19,098 nt of DNA, from positions 1 through 19,098 of the forward strand of contig CAMQYB010000013.1 of NCBI GenBank assembly GCA_947039055.1, in the 5' to 3' direction. The DNA comes from an uncultured Deferribacteraceae bacterium (lineage in GTDB: Bacteria > Chrysiogenota > Deferribacteres > Deferribacterales > Mucispirillaceae). This document shows positions 6,784 to 15,724 of the stretch, piece after piece (position 1 is the first letter of the stretch; each line of letters starts with the position of its first letter). The translations under genes and the position numbers were made by a program. The notes beneath the pieces are model-generated. The model saw nothing but the letters and a program-made list of their open reading frames with translations, did no database searches and was not told where the DNA came from.

Positions 6784-7935
6784 TTAATAAAGATTTATAA
6801 ACTCTTTTATATACTCCGTAACTAGTTTAGCCTCAAACTCCTCCATCGCTGGATAGATAGGCAGTGATACACATCTTTCGTAATAATCTTCTGCATTTGC
6901 AAGTGAGATATTATACCCTTTATCAATATAATATGGATGCTTATAAACAGGCATATAATGTATCTGTGTAGAGATTTTTTTACTCTCTAAAAATGATATC
7001 AGTTTATTACGTTTCTCTTTATCATCTAAAAGCATAACAAATAAATGATATGCATTATATCTTCCGTCAAGATTCTCAAGAGCACAAATTTTACTATTAT
7101 CTAAAAAGTTAATGCGATAAAAATTTGATATCAAATTTCTTCTTTTAACAAATTTGTCTAGCCTTTTAAGTTGAGAAATACCAAGTGCAGCTTGTATATC
7201 TGTCATTCTATAGTTATACCCTAAATACTGCATTTCGTGATAGTAAGGTACAGATGATTTATATTTATGGTCTGCACTATCTCTGACTATTCCATGCGAT
7301 CTTAATAACTTTAATTTATCGTAAAGGTCTTTACTGTTTGTAGTAATCGCTCCACCTTCACCAGTTGTTATAGATTTAACAGGATGAAACGAAAACACGG
7401 TCATATCTGAATAATCACAGCAACCAACTTTCTTTCCGTTATAATATCTTGCACCTAATGCATGTGCTGCATCTTCTACAATTTTTAAATTATGTTTAGT
7501 TGCTATCCTAGATATCTCTACCATATCTGATGCTAATCCTGCAAAATGAACTGGTACAATAATTTTTGTTTTACTACTTATATTCTCTTCAATCTTATCA
7601 TTATCCATAAGAACAGTGCGACTAACTATATCGACAAATTTAACCTCTGCTCCAAGGTATAACGCTGCATTTGTTGTTGCTGCAAACGTGATAGGTGATG
7701 TAATAATCTCATCGTGGGCTGACAACCCTAAAACTTGATACGCTAAATGTAGTCCTGCTGTAGCTGATGAAACTGCAACTGCATATTTTGCACCACAATA
7801 TTTAGCTAAACTTTCTTCAAACTCATCTACTTTAGAACCTTGAGTGAGTCTATCAGATTTTAGTGTTTCAATAACAGCATCAATATCTGAATCATCAATA
7901 GACTGCTTTCCGTACGATATATTATTTGTTAGCAT
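6784..7935 (-). CDS. pseC: UDP-4-amino-4,6-dideoxy-N-acetyl-beta-L-altrosamine transaminase
   Basis: 383 residues, the normal length for PseC, a PLP-dependent DegT/DnrJ/EryC1 aminotransferase. It uses glutamate to aminate the 4-keto product of PseB, the second step of pseudaminic acid synthesis in the cytoplasm. Visible elements are the N-S-Y-G-K-Q type start, the V-S-S-A-T-A-G-L-H cofactor phosphate loop (55-63), the V-E-D-A-A-H segment (153-158) with Asp155 for the PLP ring nitrogen, and the F-H-P-V-K-S-I-T-T-G-E-G-G block (183-195) with Lys187 as the Schiff-base lysine. The C-terminal region (HYMPVYKHPYY and SLPIYP) is characteristic. The start overlaps the end of pseB by 14 bases, so the two are translated from one message. 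Related DegT enzymes act on other sugars, but the PseB neighbour supports PseC. Confidence 0.93.
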   Translation of the reverse strand: MLTNNISYGKQSIDDSDIDAVIETLKSDRLTQGSKVDEFEESLAKYCGAKYAVAVSSATAGLHLAYQVLGLSAHDEIITSPITFAATTNAALYLGAEVKFVDIVSRTVLMDNDKIEENISSKTKIIVPVHFAGLASDMVEISRIATKHNLKIVEDAAHALGARYYNGKKVGCCDYSDMTVFSFHPVKSITTGEGGAITTNSKDLYDKLKLLRSHGIVRDSADHKYKSSVPYYHEMQYLGYNYRMTDIQAALGISQLKRLDKFVKRRNLISNFYRINFLDNSKICALENLDGRYNAYHLFVMLLDDKEKRNKLISFLESKKISTQIHYMPVYKHPYYIDKGYNISLANAEDYYERCVSLPIYPAMEEFEAKLVTEYIKEFINLY

Positions 7936-8920
7936 TAACTAAACTCTCTTCATACTCTTTTACAAGTTTTAGTAAATATTGTTTATCAAGTTTTTGAGGA
8001 TTATTATCTGATGAGTAATAAAAATTATCAGGAAGTTTTTTCCCCTCATCAATATCAAGAGGTTTTGAATTTAAGAACTCAGGCATAATTTTATAATGAT
8101 CTTTAAACTCTAAAGTATGCCTTGCATCATCTGATGAGATCATAATCTCATGCAGTTTTTCGCCAGGACGAATACCTATAATATCAATATCAACCCCTGG
8201 GCATATAATATCAACAAACTCTCCCATAGATATAGATGGTATTTTTGGAACATAAATCTCGCCACCAGACATCGTAGAAAATGATGATACCACAAGTTTT
8301 ACAGCATCATCTAACGTGATCCAAAACCTTGTCATATCAGGATGAGTAATCGTGATTTTACCCTTCTTTTTCTGATCTATAAACAACGGCAGAACTGAAC
8401 CTCTACTGCCTAGAACATTTCCATATCTTACAACTGAAAACACTGACGACCTTCCAGCAGCATAAGCGTTGCCTGCTACGAAAAGTTTATCTGAACATAA
8501 TTTTGTTGCACCATAAAGATTTAATGGATTTGCAGCCTTATCAGTTGACAGTGCAATAACCTTAGAAACTTTTGAATCAATAGATGCTTCAATCACATTC
8601 TGTGCACCTAGTATATTTGTTTTAATCGCCTCAAAAGGATTATATTCAGATACAACAACTTGTTTTAACGCAGCCGCATGAACGATATAATCAACATCAT
8701 AAAATGCTCGCATCAATCTATCTTTATCTCTAATATCGCCGATAAAAAATCTTATCTTATTAGAAAATTCAAAATCCCTTTGCATTTCATACTGCTTAAA
8801 CTCATCTCTTGAAAAAATTATCACCCTTCTAGGATCGTAATTATCTAAAAGATATTTAGTAAAATGTCTACCAAATGATCCCGTTCCACCAGTAATTAAT
8901 ATCGACTTGTTATTAAACAT
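7922..8920 (-). CDS. pseB: UDP-N-acetylglucosamine 4,6-dehydratase (inverting)
   Basis: 332 residues, typical of PseB/FlaA1. It converts UDP-GlcNAc to UDP-2-acetamido-2,6-dideoxy-beta-L-arabino-hexos-4-ulose, the first committed step of pseudaminic acid synthesis. It is an extended SDR with T10-G-G-T-G-S-F-G17 for NADP binding. The family's F-S-R-D-E-F-K-Q-Y-E-M-Q segment is at 36-47. The active site has S125-T-D127-K128 and Y136-G-A-T-K140. The R-P-G-E-K-L-H-E block near 250-257 is also conserved. It is first in pseB-pseC-maf, and a sigma-54 promoter lies about 84 bases upstream of the ATG. Short GGA-type Shine-Dalgarno sequence before ATG 8920. Assignment rests on strong motif agreement plus the pseC neighbour. 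Confidence 0.95.
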   Translation of the reverse strand: MFNNKSILITGGTGSFGRHFTKYLLDNYDPRRVIIFSRDEFKQYEMQRDFEFSNKIRFFIGDIRDKDRLMRAFYDVDYIVHAAALKQVVVSEYNPFEAIKTNILGAQNVIEASIDSKVSKVIALSTDKAANPLNLYGATKLCSDKLFVAGNAYAAGRSSVFSVVRYGNVLGSRGSVLPLFIDQKKKGKITITHPDMTRFWITLDDAVKLVVSSFSTMSGGEIYVPKIPSISMGEFVDIICPGVDIDIIGIRPGEKLHEIMISSDDARHTLEFKDHYKIMPEFLNSKPLDIDEGKKLPDNFYYSSDNNPQKLDKQYLLKLVKEYEESLVNANK

Positions 8921-9003
8921 TTATCATTCCATATTATAAAATATTATCTAATCTATCATTAGACAGCTTTGTACTTAAAAGTATTATTAAATATAACTTA
9001 AAT

Positions 9004-9020
9004 ATGCAATTAATGTGCCA
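9004..9020 (-). promoter_or_regulatory. sigma-54 (RpoN) -24/-12 promoter of the pseB-pseC-maf operon
   Basis: Read on the - strand the site is TGGCAC, five bases, TTGCAT. The GG (9018-9019) and GC (9006-9007) are separated by exactly 10 bases, as RNA polymerase-sigma-54 requires. TGGCAC and TTGCA match the consensus fully. Transcription would start near 8994, giving a leader of about 74 bases before pseB. No activator site was identified. Sigma-54 control with an NtrC-type activator is known for flagellar genes in several flagellated bacteria, which fits flagellin-glycosylation genes. Confidence 0.8.
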
Positions 9021-9084
9021 GTAGATTAAAATTATTGATAGTAAATTTAAATAGTAGATAGTTGATTGAAATGAACGATTGAAA

Positions 9085-11250
9085 TTAATGAATTTCTACT
9101 GAACGTATACCTTTTGTTGAGAGAAGTTTATTAGTTAAAGCCACAGATTGCTCTTTACTATTAACAAGCACAGTGAAGTTTATTTCAGACAATCCGTTAC
9201 CGTCCGACTTGATACTCATCTCATAAATATTAAGTGACATATCTTTTAATACAGTCGTTAGATTGATTATTATACTCGGATTATCATCGCATAACGCATG
9301 ATAAGTTAATGGTGCTTTATAGTTACTACTTGATTTATTCCATGCAACATCAATAGTTCTATCGCTATGTTGTGAAAGTGATTGCATATTTGCACAATCT
9401 GCCTTATGGACGATCACACCTCTACCTAACGATATATACCCTTTAATATCGTCACCAGGTAATGGATTACAACATCCAGCTATCTTCATCATCATCGAAT
9501 CGATCCCATCTATAATAAATGGAGTATTGCCACTATTGCTATCTTTTCCGATGTTTGATGGTAGAGGAGTTTGTTCTTCATTTTTAATAAGTTCAGGTTC
9601 TAAAATATGTAAAATTTTTCTAGGTGATATTGTACCAAAACCGATAGTAACTAATAAGTCCTCAATCGTTTTCAATCCCATTTTATCTAAAAGTTTTTTA
9701 ACCCTAACATCATCTTCATTACTTAAATAATCATCGTAATTTAAACTGTTATTTGCGAACTCTTTAAGTATTAACTCTTTACCAGTTAATAACGCTTTTT
9801 CACTATCTTTTTTACGAAGGTATGTGCCTATTCTTGTTCTTGCTCTATTTGTTACAACAAAGTTTAACCAATCTTTTCTAGGTTCTTGATTTTGAGATGT
9901 TATAATCTCAACTTTATCACCTGACAACAACGTATGTTTTAATGGTATAATTCTTCCATTAGCTTTAGCACCGATACAATGATTACCAACAGCTGAGTGA
10001 ATGGCGTATGCAAAATCTATAGGTGTTGAATCCTCTGGTAGCTCTACAACATCGCCATCAGGAGTAAATATATATATCTGTTTCTGAAAAACATCACTTT
10101 TTAATCTTTCAACAATATTAGTCGCAGAAACACCTTTCTGATCCTCTTCTAATATCTTACGCAACCAGATAAAACGCTTATCTTCTTTCTGATCTAATAT
10201 GCCACCTTCTTTATAACGCCAATGAGCTGCAACACCTTCTTCAGCTACTCTGTGCATCTCGATAGTTCTTATCTGAAACTCTATCATCATTCCACTTGGA
10301 CCCATCACTGTCGTGTGGATAGATTGATACATATTAACTTTTGGAGTTGCTATATAATCTTTTATTCTATGTGGAATAGGTGTCCATTTTGAATGGATTA
10401 TCCCTAGTGTTGAATAACATTCTGCATTATCTTTAACTATTACTCTTATCGCTAACAGATCAAAAATCTCTTCAAAACTTGTCTGTTTTTTTACCATTTT
10501 AGAGTAGATACTATAGAAATGTTTAGGACGTCCAGAAACATCTGCTTCTATATGAGCGTTTGAAAGTAGCTCTGTAGTTGTCTCCGTAATTTCTTTCACA
10601 TACTGTTCACGTTCAGTTCTTTTAAACTTAACTTTCTGATGAATTTCATAATACATATCAGGAATTAATACTCTAAATGATAGATCTTCAAGTTCCCATT
10701 TAAGCCACGCTATACCTAACCTATTAGCGATAGGTGCATAAATATCCATCGTCTCTTGAGCTATACGACTTTGCTTCTCTTCACTTAAACTTTGTATGGT
10801 TCGCATATTATGGAGTCTATCTGCGAGTTTGATTATGATAACACGAATGTCATCACTCATTGATACAAGCATCTTACGAAAAGATGCAGCTTGTTTCTCT
10901 TCCTTTGACTGAAATGGAATTTTAGATATCTTACTTACAGCTTCAACTAAGAACGCTACATCCTTGCCAAATCTTTCAGCTATAACTTCATACGTTGCAA
11001 CAGTATCTTCTATTGTATCATGCAGTATTCCTGCTACAATAGTATCAACATCCATATTCATTTCAGCTAATATATACGCAACATTTAACGGATGAGAAAA
11101 GTACGCTTCGCCTGATTGACGCATCTGTCCCATGTGCATAGATGCAGCGTAAACGTAAGCTAAATGTAATTTATCAAGATCGCTATCTGGATTATGTTTC
11201 AAGACTGTGTCTTGGATATCCATTAAGCGGATCGTTCTTAATTTACTCAT
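9085..11250 (-). CDS. relA/spoT: bifunctional (p)ppGpp synthetase/hydrolase, RelA/SpoT family
   Basis: 721 residues, a full-length RSH enzyme making and degrading (p)ppGpp in the stringent response. Numbering is from the ATG at 11250. The hydrolase (HD) domain has R44, H53, H77-D78, E81-D82 and D144. The synthetase domain has the GRPKHFYSIYSKM block (240-252), D264 and E324. An R-I-K-D motif at 295-298 marks the RxKD type found in bifunctional Rel/SpoT rather than the ExDD of dedicated RelA. TGS is at about 390-450, a Cys-containing (CC/RIS) domain with C593-C594 and C619 follows, and ACT is at about 647-721. A TTG three bases earlier (11253) is possible, but AAGG upstream is better spaced from the ATG. 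Both catalytic centres look intact. It is downstream of recJ by 194 bases on the same strand. Confidence 0.96.
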   Translation of the reverse strand: MSKLRTIRLMDIQDTVLKHNPDSDLDKLHLAYVYAASMHMGQMRQSGEAYFSHPLNVAYILAEMNMDVDTIVAGILHDTIEDTVATYEVIAERFGKDVAFLVEAVSKISKIPFQSKEEKQAASFRKMLVSMSDDIRVIIIKLADRLHNMRTIQSLSEEKQSRIAQETMDIYAPIANRLGIAWLKWELEDLSFRVLIPDMYYEIHQKVKFKRTEREQYVKEITETTTELLSNAHIEADVSGRPKHFYSIYSKMVKKQTSFEEIFDLLAIRVIVKDNAECYSTLGIIHSKWTPIPHRIKDYIATPKVNMYQSIHTTVMGPSGMMIEFQIRTIEMHRVAEEGVAAHWRYKEGGILDQKEDKRFIWLRKILEEDQKGVSATNIVERLKSDVFQKQIYIFTPDGDVVELPEDSTPIDFAYAIHSAVGNHCIGAKANGRIIPLKHTLLSGDKVEIITSQNQEPRKDWLNFVVTNRARTRIGTYLRKKDSEKALLTGKELILKEFANNSLNYDDYLSNEDDVRVKKLLDKMGLKTIEDLLVTIGFGTISPRKILHILEPELIKNEEQTPLPSNIGKDSNSGNTPFIIDGIDSMMMKIAGCCNPLPGDDIKGYISLGRGVIVHKADCANMQSLSQHSDRTIDVAWNKSSSNYKAPLTYHALCDDNPSIIINLTTVLKDMSLNIYEMSIKSDGNGLSEINFTVLVNSKEQSVALTNKLLSTKGIRSVEIH

Positions 11251-11392
11251 CAAAATACCTTTATCAAATTAGAATATATCTACAATATACTATATAAATG
11301 CAACCAAAACAGCTACTAACAAAACGGCTACTAATTACCCTTATCTATTAATTAATTTTAATAAATATTTCAGCATATAAAATCATATTAAC

Positions 11393-11413
11393 GTGTCTAT
11401 TTATTTCAGACAC
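11393..11413 (-). terminator. small hairpin downstream of recJ
   Basis: A perfect 6-bp stem (GTGTCT/AGACAC) with a 9-base loop begins about 32 bases after the recJ stop. The sequence after it on the - strand is AT-rich but lacks a true T-run. It could be a weak terminator or an mRNA-stabilising hairpin between recJ and the RSH gene. Confidence 0.28.
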
Positions 11414-11444
11414 TATAACTAATTAATATTAAAAATATCTAATT

Positions 11445-13235
11445 TTAGCTCGTTGCCAATCTTATATCTTTTAAATTTAATTGAGGTTTTACGTTTCCTT
11501 TATACTCATTTAACGATAACGTAAATGCGATATCATATTTTTTGCCTGCAAATAACATATCTTTATATTTTAACATATTGAAACCTATACAAGCGATAAG
11601 TTCGGTGTTCTTGTTAAACACTGCTCTTAAATGGTTTAAATCTTTTCCAACATATTTTGTATCAGTTGTTAAAACTAGATCGTACATAATAAAAACAGGT
11701 TCTTTATTGCCAACACCAAACGGTTCTAAAAGCATAATTTCTTCTATCATTTTTACTGTGATATCTGATGGCTCTAAGATAGTATCTATTACATACTCTG
11801 GTAACATATTCTCTTCTGTTAAGTTCTGACTAGCGATCTCTTCAAATTTTGTAGTAAGTGTGTCTATATTATCTTTCATCAATTTTAACCCAGCAGCATA
11901 TTTATGCCCACCAAAAGATGTTAATAAATGATTTATCTCACTCAAACTATCATACAGATGAAACGCAGGAATTGATCTTGCTGATCCCTTCGCTGTATCT
12001 CCGTCTAACGATAAAACTATAGTCGGTTTATAATATCTCTCTACTATGCGTGAGGCAACAATACCTATCACACCTATATGCCAATTTTCACTATGGACAA
12101 CAATACTTTTTCTATCCTGATATGCTGGATTAGAGTCTATTATCTCAAATGCTTCTTTTATAATCTCTCTCTCAACAGCACGTCTTTCACTATTTTCATT
12201 ATCAAGTTCAACAGCTAATGATTTTGCTTCTTCATCATCTTCTGTTAATAATATAAGCAGACTTTTATTTGAACTACCCATTCTGCCAACAGCGTTTAAC
12301 CTTGGTACTAAACCGAAAGATATATCAGATAATTTCAATCTACCTGTTGATAAATCAGCAATATTTCTAAGCTCTTTAATACCCTTTCTATTCTTAGCCT
12401 CATTAATCATCTGTAAACCATGACGAACAAGTATTCTATTTTCATCGATAAGTGGAACGATATCTGCAATTGTTCCAAGACATACTATATCTAAATATTT
12501 TTTAATGTTTGGTTGATTTTCTAATGTGTAAACTGATTGCCTTCTAAGATAAGTGCGAAGTGCCATGATAAGTTTAAATGTTACTCCAACACCTGCTAAA
12601 CCTTTAAATGGATATTTGTCACCCGTGATCATAGGATTGATAATCGCTGTTGCTTCATCAGGGAGGTTTTCTGATTGTTGATGATGATCTGTGATAATGA
12701 TATCTATACCGATTGATTTACTGTATGCTACTTCATCAATAGCAGATATACCGCAATCAACAGTTATTATTAACTTGGTTTCTTTAGTGGAGATTTCATC
12801 TATAGCCGATGTGTTAAGTCCATAACCCTCTTCAAGACGGTTTGGAATATAATGAATTACATCTGCTCCAACTTCTTTTAAAAATAAATATAATATAGAT
12901 GTTGAAGTTATTCCATCTACATCGTAATCACCATATATACATATACGTTCACTATTTTTTATAGCATGATATATACGTTCAACTGCTTTATCCATATTAA
13001 GAATATCAAACGGATCTCTTAACTCTGATAATGGGGATTTTAGAAATTTATCTATATCCACGCTAGTTCGTAAATTTCTTTTGTAAAGCACTTCAGCTAA
13101 TATATAAGATATATTTAACTCATCTGTTATCTCTTTTAAACTTGCTCTACTAACACTCTCATAACGCCAAAATGCGTAACCACCTTTTGACACAACTACC
13201 ACTTCTGCTTGCTCTTCTTCTTTAATATTAATCAT
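11445..13235 (-). CDS. recJ: single-stranded-DNA-specific 5'-3' exonuclease RecJ
   Basis: 596 residues, the usual RecJ length. It degrades single-stranded DNA 5' to 3' in recombination and mismatch repair. The DHH phosphoesterase core is complete: Y101-G-D-Y-D-V-D-G108 (motif I), V159-D160-C-G (motif II), T182-D-H-H185 (motif III) and the T-I-A-D-I-V-P-L block with D258 (motif IV). The PRLNAVGRMG segment (311-320) follows. The DHHA1 part has W385-H-I-G-V-I-G-I-V-A-S-R, G-S-A-R-S (417-421) and G442-G-H-K-Y-A-A-G. The start is uncertain: GAGG lies 16 bases before the ATG at 13235, which is too far, and a GTG at about codon 12 is an alternative. It follows the DUF4105 gene after 52 bases with no terminator, so probably co-transcribed. 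Confidence 0.95.
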   Translation of the reverse strand: MINIKEEEQAEVVVVSKGGYAFWRYESVSRASLKEITDELNISYILAEVLYKRNLRTSVDIDKFLKSPLSELRDPFDILNMDKAVERIYHAIKNSERICIYGDYDVDGITSTSILYLFLKEVGADVIHYIPNRLEEGYGLNTSAIDEISTKETKLIITVDCGISAIDEVAYSKSIGIDIIITDHHQQSENLPDEATAIINPMITGDKYPFKGLAGVGVTFKLIMALRTYLRRQSVYTLENQPNIKKYLDIVCLGTIADIVPLIDENRILVRHGLQMINEAKNRKGIKELRNIADLSTGRLKLSDISFGLVPRLNAVGRMGSSNKSLLILLTEDDEEAKSLAVELDNENSERRAVEREIIKEAFEIIDSNPAYQDRKSIVVHSENWHIGVIGIVASRIVERYYKPTIVLSLDGDTAKGSARSIPAFHLYDSLSEINHLLTSFGGHKYAAGLKLMKDNIDTLTTKFEEIASQNLTEENMLPEYVIDTILEPSDITVKMIEEIMLLEPFGVGNKEPVFIMYDLVLTTDTKYVGKDLNHLRAVFNKNTELIACIGFNMLKYKDMLFAGKKYDIAFTLSLNEYKGNVKPQLNLKDIRLATS

Positions 13236-13287
13236 AGTAAAGAGTAGTATACCTCTTTTTACAATTAATTAACAGATTTATTTATAA

Positions 13288-15630
13288 CTAAAAGAAAAAT
13301 GACCATTGCAACTCTAAATCTGAATTCTTTTTACCAAATTCATACGCATATTTATACGACAACATTAATGAATTGTTTCTACTGATTGCTCCTGTCACAG
13401 AAATTGTTCCAGACGTTCTTTGAGCGTATCCATTGCTCGCTATCGGATCATTAAACGGATATATAAGGTACTCACCTATAATTAATAATTTAATAAAATC
13501 ATATGTAAACGATACTCCAACATTCGCACCCAAACCTAAACCAACATAATATTCATAAGGCGAACCGAACGATAAATCACTGTCTGATACTATAAAAAGA
13601 TAGATATTTTTATCTAATAAAAATGTTACTCCAGCTCCACCTGATACATAAGGAGTGAAATAATCGTTGTAATTACTGTACGATCTCTCCTCCCCTCCTA
13701 TATCAAACTTGAACGATACTCCCTTTCTAAAACTGTTTATAGGTGAGTATGATCCAAATGATAAAAATGTTGCATCTTTTACATTAAAAAAATTGTCGGT
13801 TATATTATACCTAAGGTTTATATCAAAAAATGCAACCCTAGAATTTGGAATAAAACCGATGTCTATATCTTCTAATGAATGAAAACCTAATCTAAAACCA
13901 AGCTCCGTATATACACTCTCATTATATAATCCTGCCGATGCTGTTAATCTAATTAAGCTATGTCCCTGATCTGGTCTCGTGCCTTCATCAATACTATAAT
14001 CATTTCTTAATCTATACTTACTTCTTTCACCTAGCAGATAAAGTGTTCTATCTTTATACTCATAAGGATTAACATCACTATCTGAATCTATTATTTTATA
14101 CCTATAAATTTCATAAGCTAAATCAAGTATTGATACCTTCTCTAAATCGGTATAATCACCTTCTGTAATCGCTGTAATATCAGTTTTATTATCAGCTACA
14201 CTCTCAGCTAATTTAACAGCTTTTGATGGCAATTTTGAAGCTATAGCGTAAACAACCTTCTGATGTGATGGACGGAAATTTATATCATCAATAAGATTAT
14301 TATCCTTTATAACCCGAATAGTATCTGATGGAATTTCAATTACTAATGAATTCGCTAACCTTAACTCAGGTCTTGCTGACTCCAATAATAGTAGCAAATG
14401 ATACGAACAGTTTTCATCTAAAAAGAAGTAATTAATATTGATATTTTGCATCTCCCATAAATGGTCTGCAACTTTTCTTGTCTCTTCTTTAGTGAAATTT
14501 AAATCGTATTCCCATATATCCCGTTTCTCTACACTGCTATATTTAAATGTTGAAACATAGAACTTATTAACTGAAAAATAACCCTCGTAATATCCTGTAA
14601 ATCCACCGAAAAACTGCATAAATATATTTGCATTCTCAGCTTCAAGCGCAGTGTATGACACACCATATCCAAGCAGAGGTTCGTTCTCTTTTCCATTTAT
14701 TCTAATTAACACATGTCCAAAAATTGATGCTGGATTTTCTAAATAAAGAAATGGAAACACAGCCGTTATTGATGTTGGATCAAGCTTCTCCATGTAACCA
14801 TCGTATGATGCACAGTTAACTTCTGGAAGTAAAGACTCGTCCACTCCTAAATTTTCAACTATAAACCTTGTTCGTGAAGGAAAACGACATATCGGATGAT
14901 CATCATCTGCAATACTTTTTTGTATGTAATTACGACTATTACCGTCATAATTATCATTTTCTATATCACTACCTATATCATTTTGCGTATAATTATCGTT
15001 ATTAATGTTATTTATGGTATTTTGCGATTGATTATCATTATTTATATCATTACTTGAATATTTGCTACTATTTATATCATTTTGCGTATAATTATCGTTA
15101 TTATCGTTATTTATGGTATTTTGTGATTGATTATCGCCATACATATCATTACTTGAATATTTACTACTGTTTATGTCTATTTCGTTATAACTACTGTTAC
15201 TAAGATTATCTGATTTTTTAGGATCTGTAAAAATAGCCTTAATTGTTGCAACAAGTTCTGCCTTCGGATTTTTTTTACCGTTTTTAGCAAAAAAGAATTT
15301 ATCATCATCAACAAGAGATCTTTTCTTCATAAAAGTATTCTCTTTATAAAGCATTAAAACGTCCCACTCTCTAACGTTATAAACCTCTTCGCTACTAGCA
15401 AGATCTACAAGATAATCTATATAATCTGAAATAATAAACTGTTTAATATTTAATTCAGAGCTATCACACCATATAATAGGTTTGAAAATATTAATATTAT
15501 TAAAAGATTTTTGTGGTTTGCTATATATAGAATTATCAAAGATATTGTAAGACGAATATGACGGAGCTACTAATAAAAATAGTAGTATTATAGGCACATA
15601 GATTAGTTGATTGATATGATGTTTATACAT
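13288..15630 (-). CDS. DUF4105 (Lnb-like N-terminal domain) envelope protein with C-terminal beta-barrel and Asn-rich repeat insertion
   Basis: 780 residues. Residues 1-27 are a signal peptide or anchor. The DUF4105 domain (PF13387, Lnb N-terminal periplasmic domain) includes the F-F-F-A-K-N-G-K-K-N-P-K-A-E-L block (112-126), CRFPSR (248-253), S-I-F-G-H306 and N-C408-S-Y-H. H306 and C408 match the conserved His and Cys of the family. In Bacteroides, Lnb has been reported as a lipoprotein N-acyltransferase; whether this protein does the same is inference. Residues about 555-780 alternate polar and hydrophobic residues in beta-hairpin fashion and end W-S-F-F-F, as outer-membrane barrels do. Residues about 145-232 form an Asn/Ser/Asp-rich insertion with two 33-residue tandem repeats (151-216) inside the otherwise conserved N-terminal domain. 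The ribosome binding site is weak. It lies just after the DUF3015 terminator and before recJ. Confidence 0.85.
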   Translation of the reverse strand: MYKHHINQLIYVPIILLFLLVAPSYSSYNIFDNSIYSKPQKSFNNINIFKPIIWCDSSELNIKQFIISDYIDYLVDLASSEEVYNVREWDVLMLYKENTFMKKRSLVDDDKFFFAKNGKKNPKAELVATIKAIFTDPKKSDNLSNSSYNEIDINSSKYSSNDMYGDNQSQNTINNDNNDNYTQNDINSSKYSSNDINNDNQSQNTINNINNDNYTQNDIGSDIENDNYDGNSRNYIQKSIADDDHPICRFPSRTRFIVENLGVDESLLPEVNCASYDGYMEKLDPTSITAVFPFLYLENPASIFGHVLIRINGKENEPLLGYGVSYTALEAENANIFMQFFGGFTGYYEGYFSVNKFYVSTFKYSSVEKRDIWEYDLNFTKEETRKVADHLWEMQNININYFFLDENCSYHLLLLLESARPELRLANSLVIEIPSDTIRVIKDNNLIDDINFRPSHQKVVYAIASKLPSKAVKLAESVADNKTDITAITEGDYTDLEKVSILDLAYEIYRYKIIDSDSDVNPYEYKDRTLYLLGERSKYRLRNDYSIDEGTRPDQGHSLIRLTASAGLYNESVYTELGFRLGFHSLEDIDIGFIPNSRVAFFDINLRYNITDNFFNVKDATFLSFGSYSPINSFRKGVSFKFDIGGEERSYSNYNDYFTPYVSGGAGVTFLLDKNIYLFIVSDSDLSFGSPYEYYVGLGLGANVGVSFTYDFIKLLIIGEYLIYPFNDPIASNGYAQRTSGTISVTGAISRNNSLMLSYKYAYEFGKKNSDLELQWSFFF
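14974..15171. repeat. two tandem in-frame 99-bp repeats inside the DUF4105 gene
   Basis: Copies at 14974-15072 and 15073-15171 have a period of exactly 99 bases (33 codons) and differ at only about a dozen positions. They encode the Asn/Ser-rich residues 151-216. Sequence just outside both ends (for example 15172-15210) shows decayed similarity to the unit, which suggests a longer, eroding array. Copy-number change would keep the reading frame. Confidence 0.85.
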
Positions 15631-15664
15631 TTATTTACTACTTTTACTTTTAAGTTAAAATAAT

Positions 15665-15698
15665 AAAGATGCATTGTTCAATTAAACAACACATCTTT
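15665..15698 (-). terminator. rho-independent terminator of the DUF3015 gene
   Basis: On the - strand, 27 bases after the DUF3015 stop, a 14-bp stem (15685-15698 with 15665-15678, two G-U pairs) with a 6-base loop is followed by a T-rich tract (TTATTTT). This is the strongest terminator in the window. It should insulate the small abundant-type protein gene from the DUF4105 gene, or reduce read-through into it. Confidence 0.75.
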
Positions 15699-15724
15699 AA
15701 ACTGTCTAAAATTAGTAATTAAAT

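Noticed and set aside
11542..11829. 95-codon frame on + opposite recJ
   Set aside because: Antisense to conserved recJ sequence, with no family resemblance or start signals.
14974..15171. CRISPR-like array
   Set aside because: The two 99-bp copies are contiguous without spacers and are in frame within a coding sequence.
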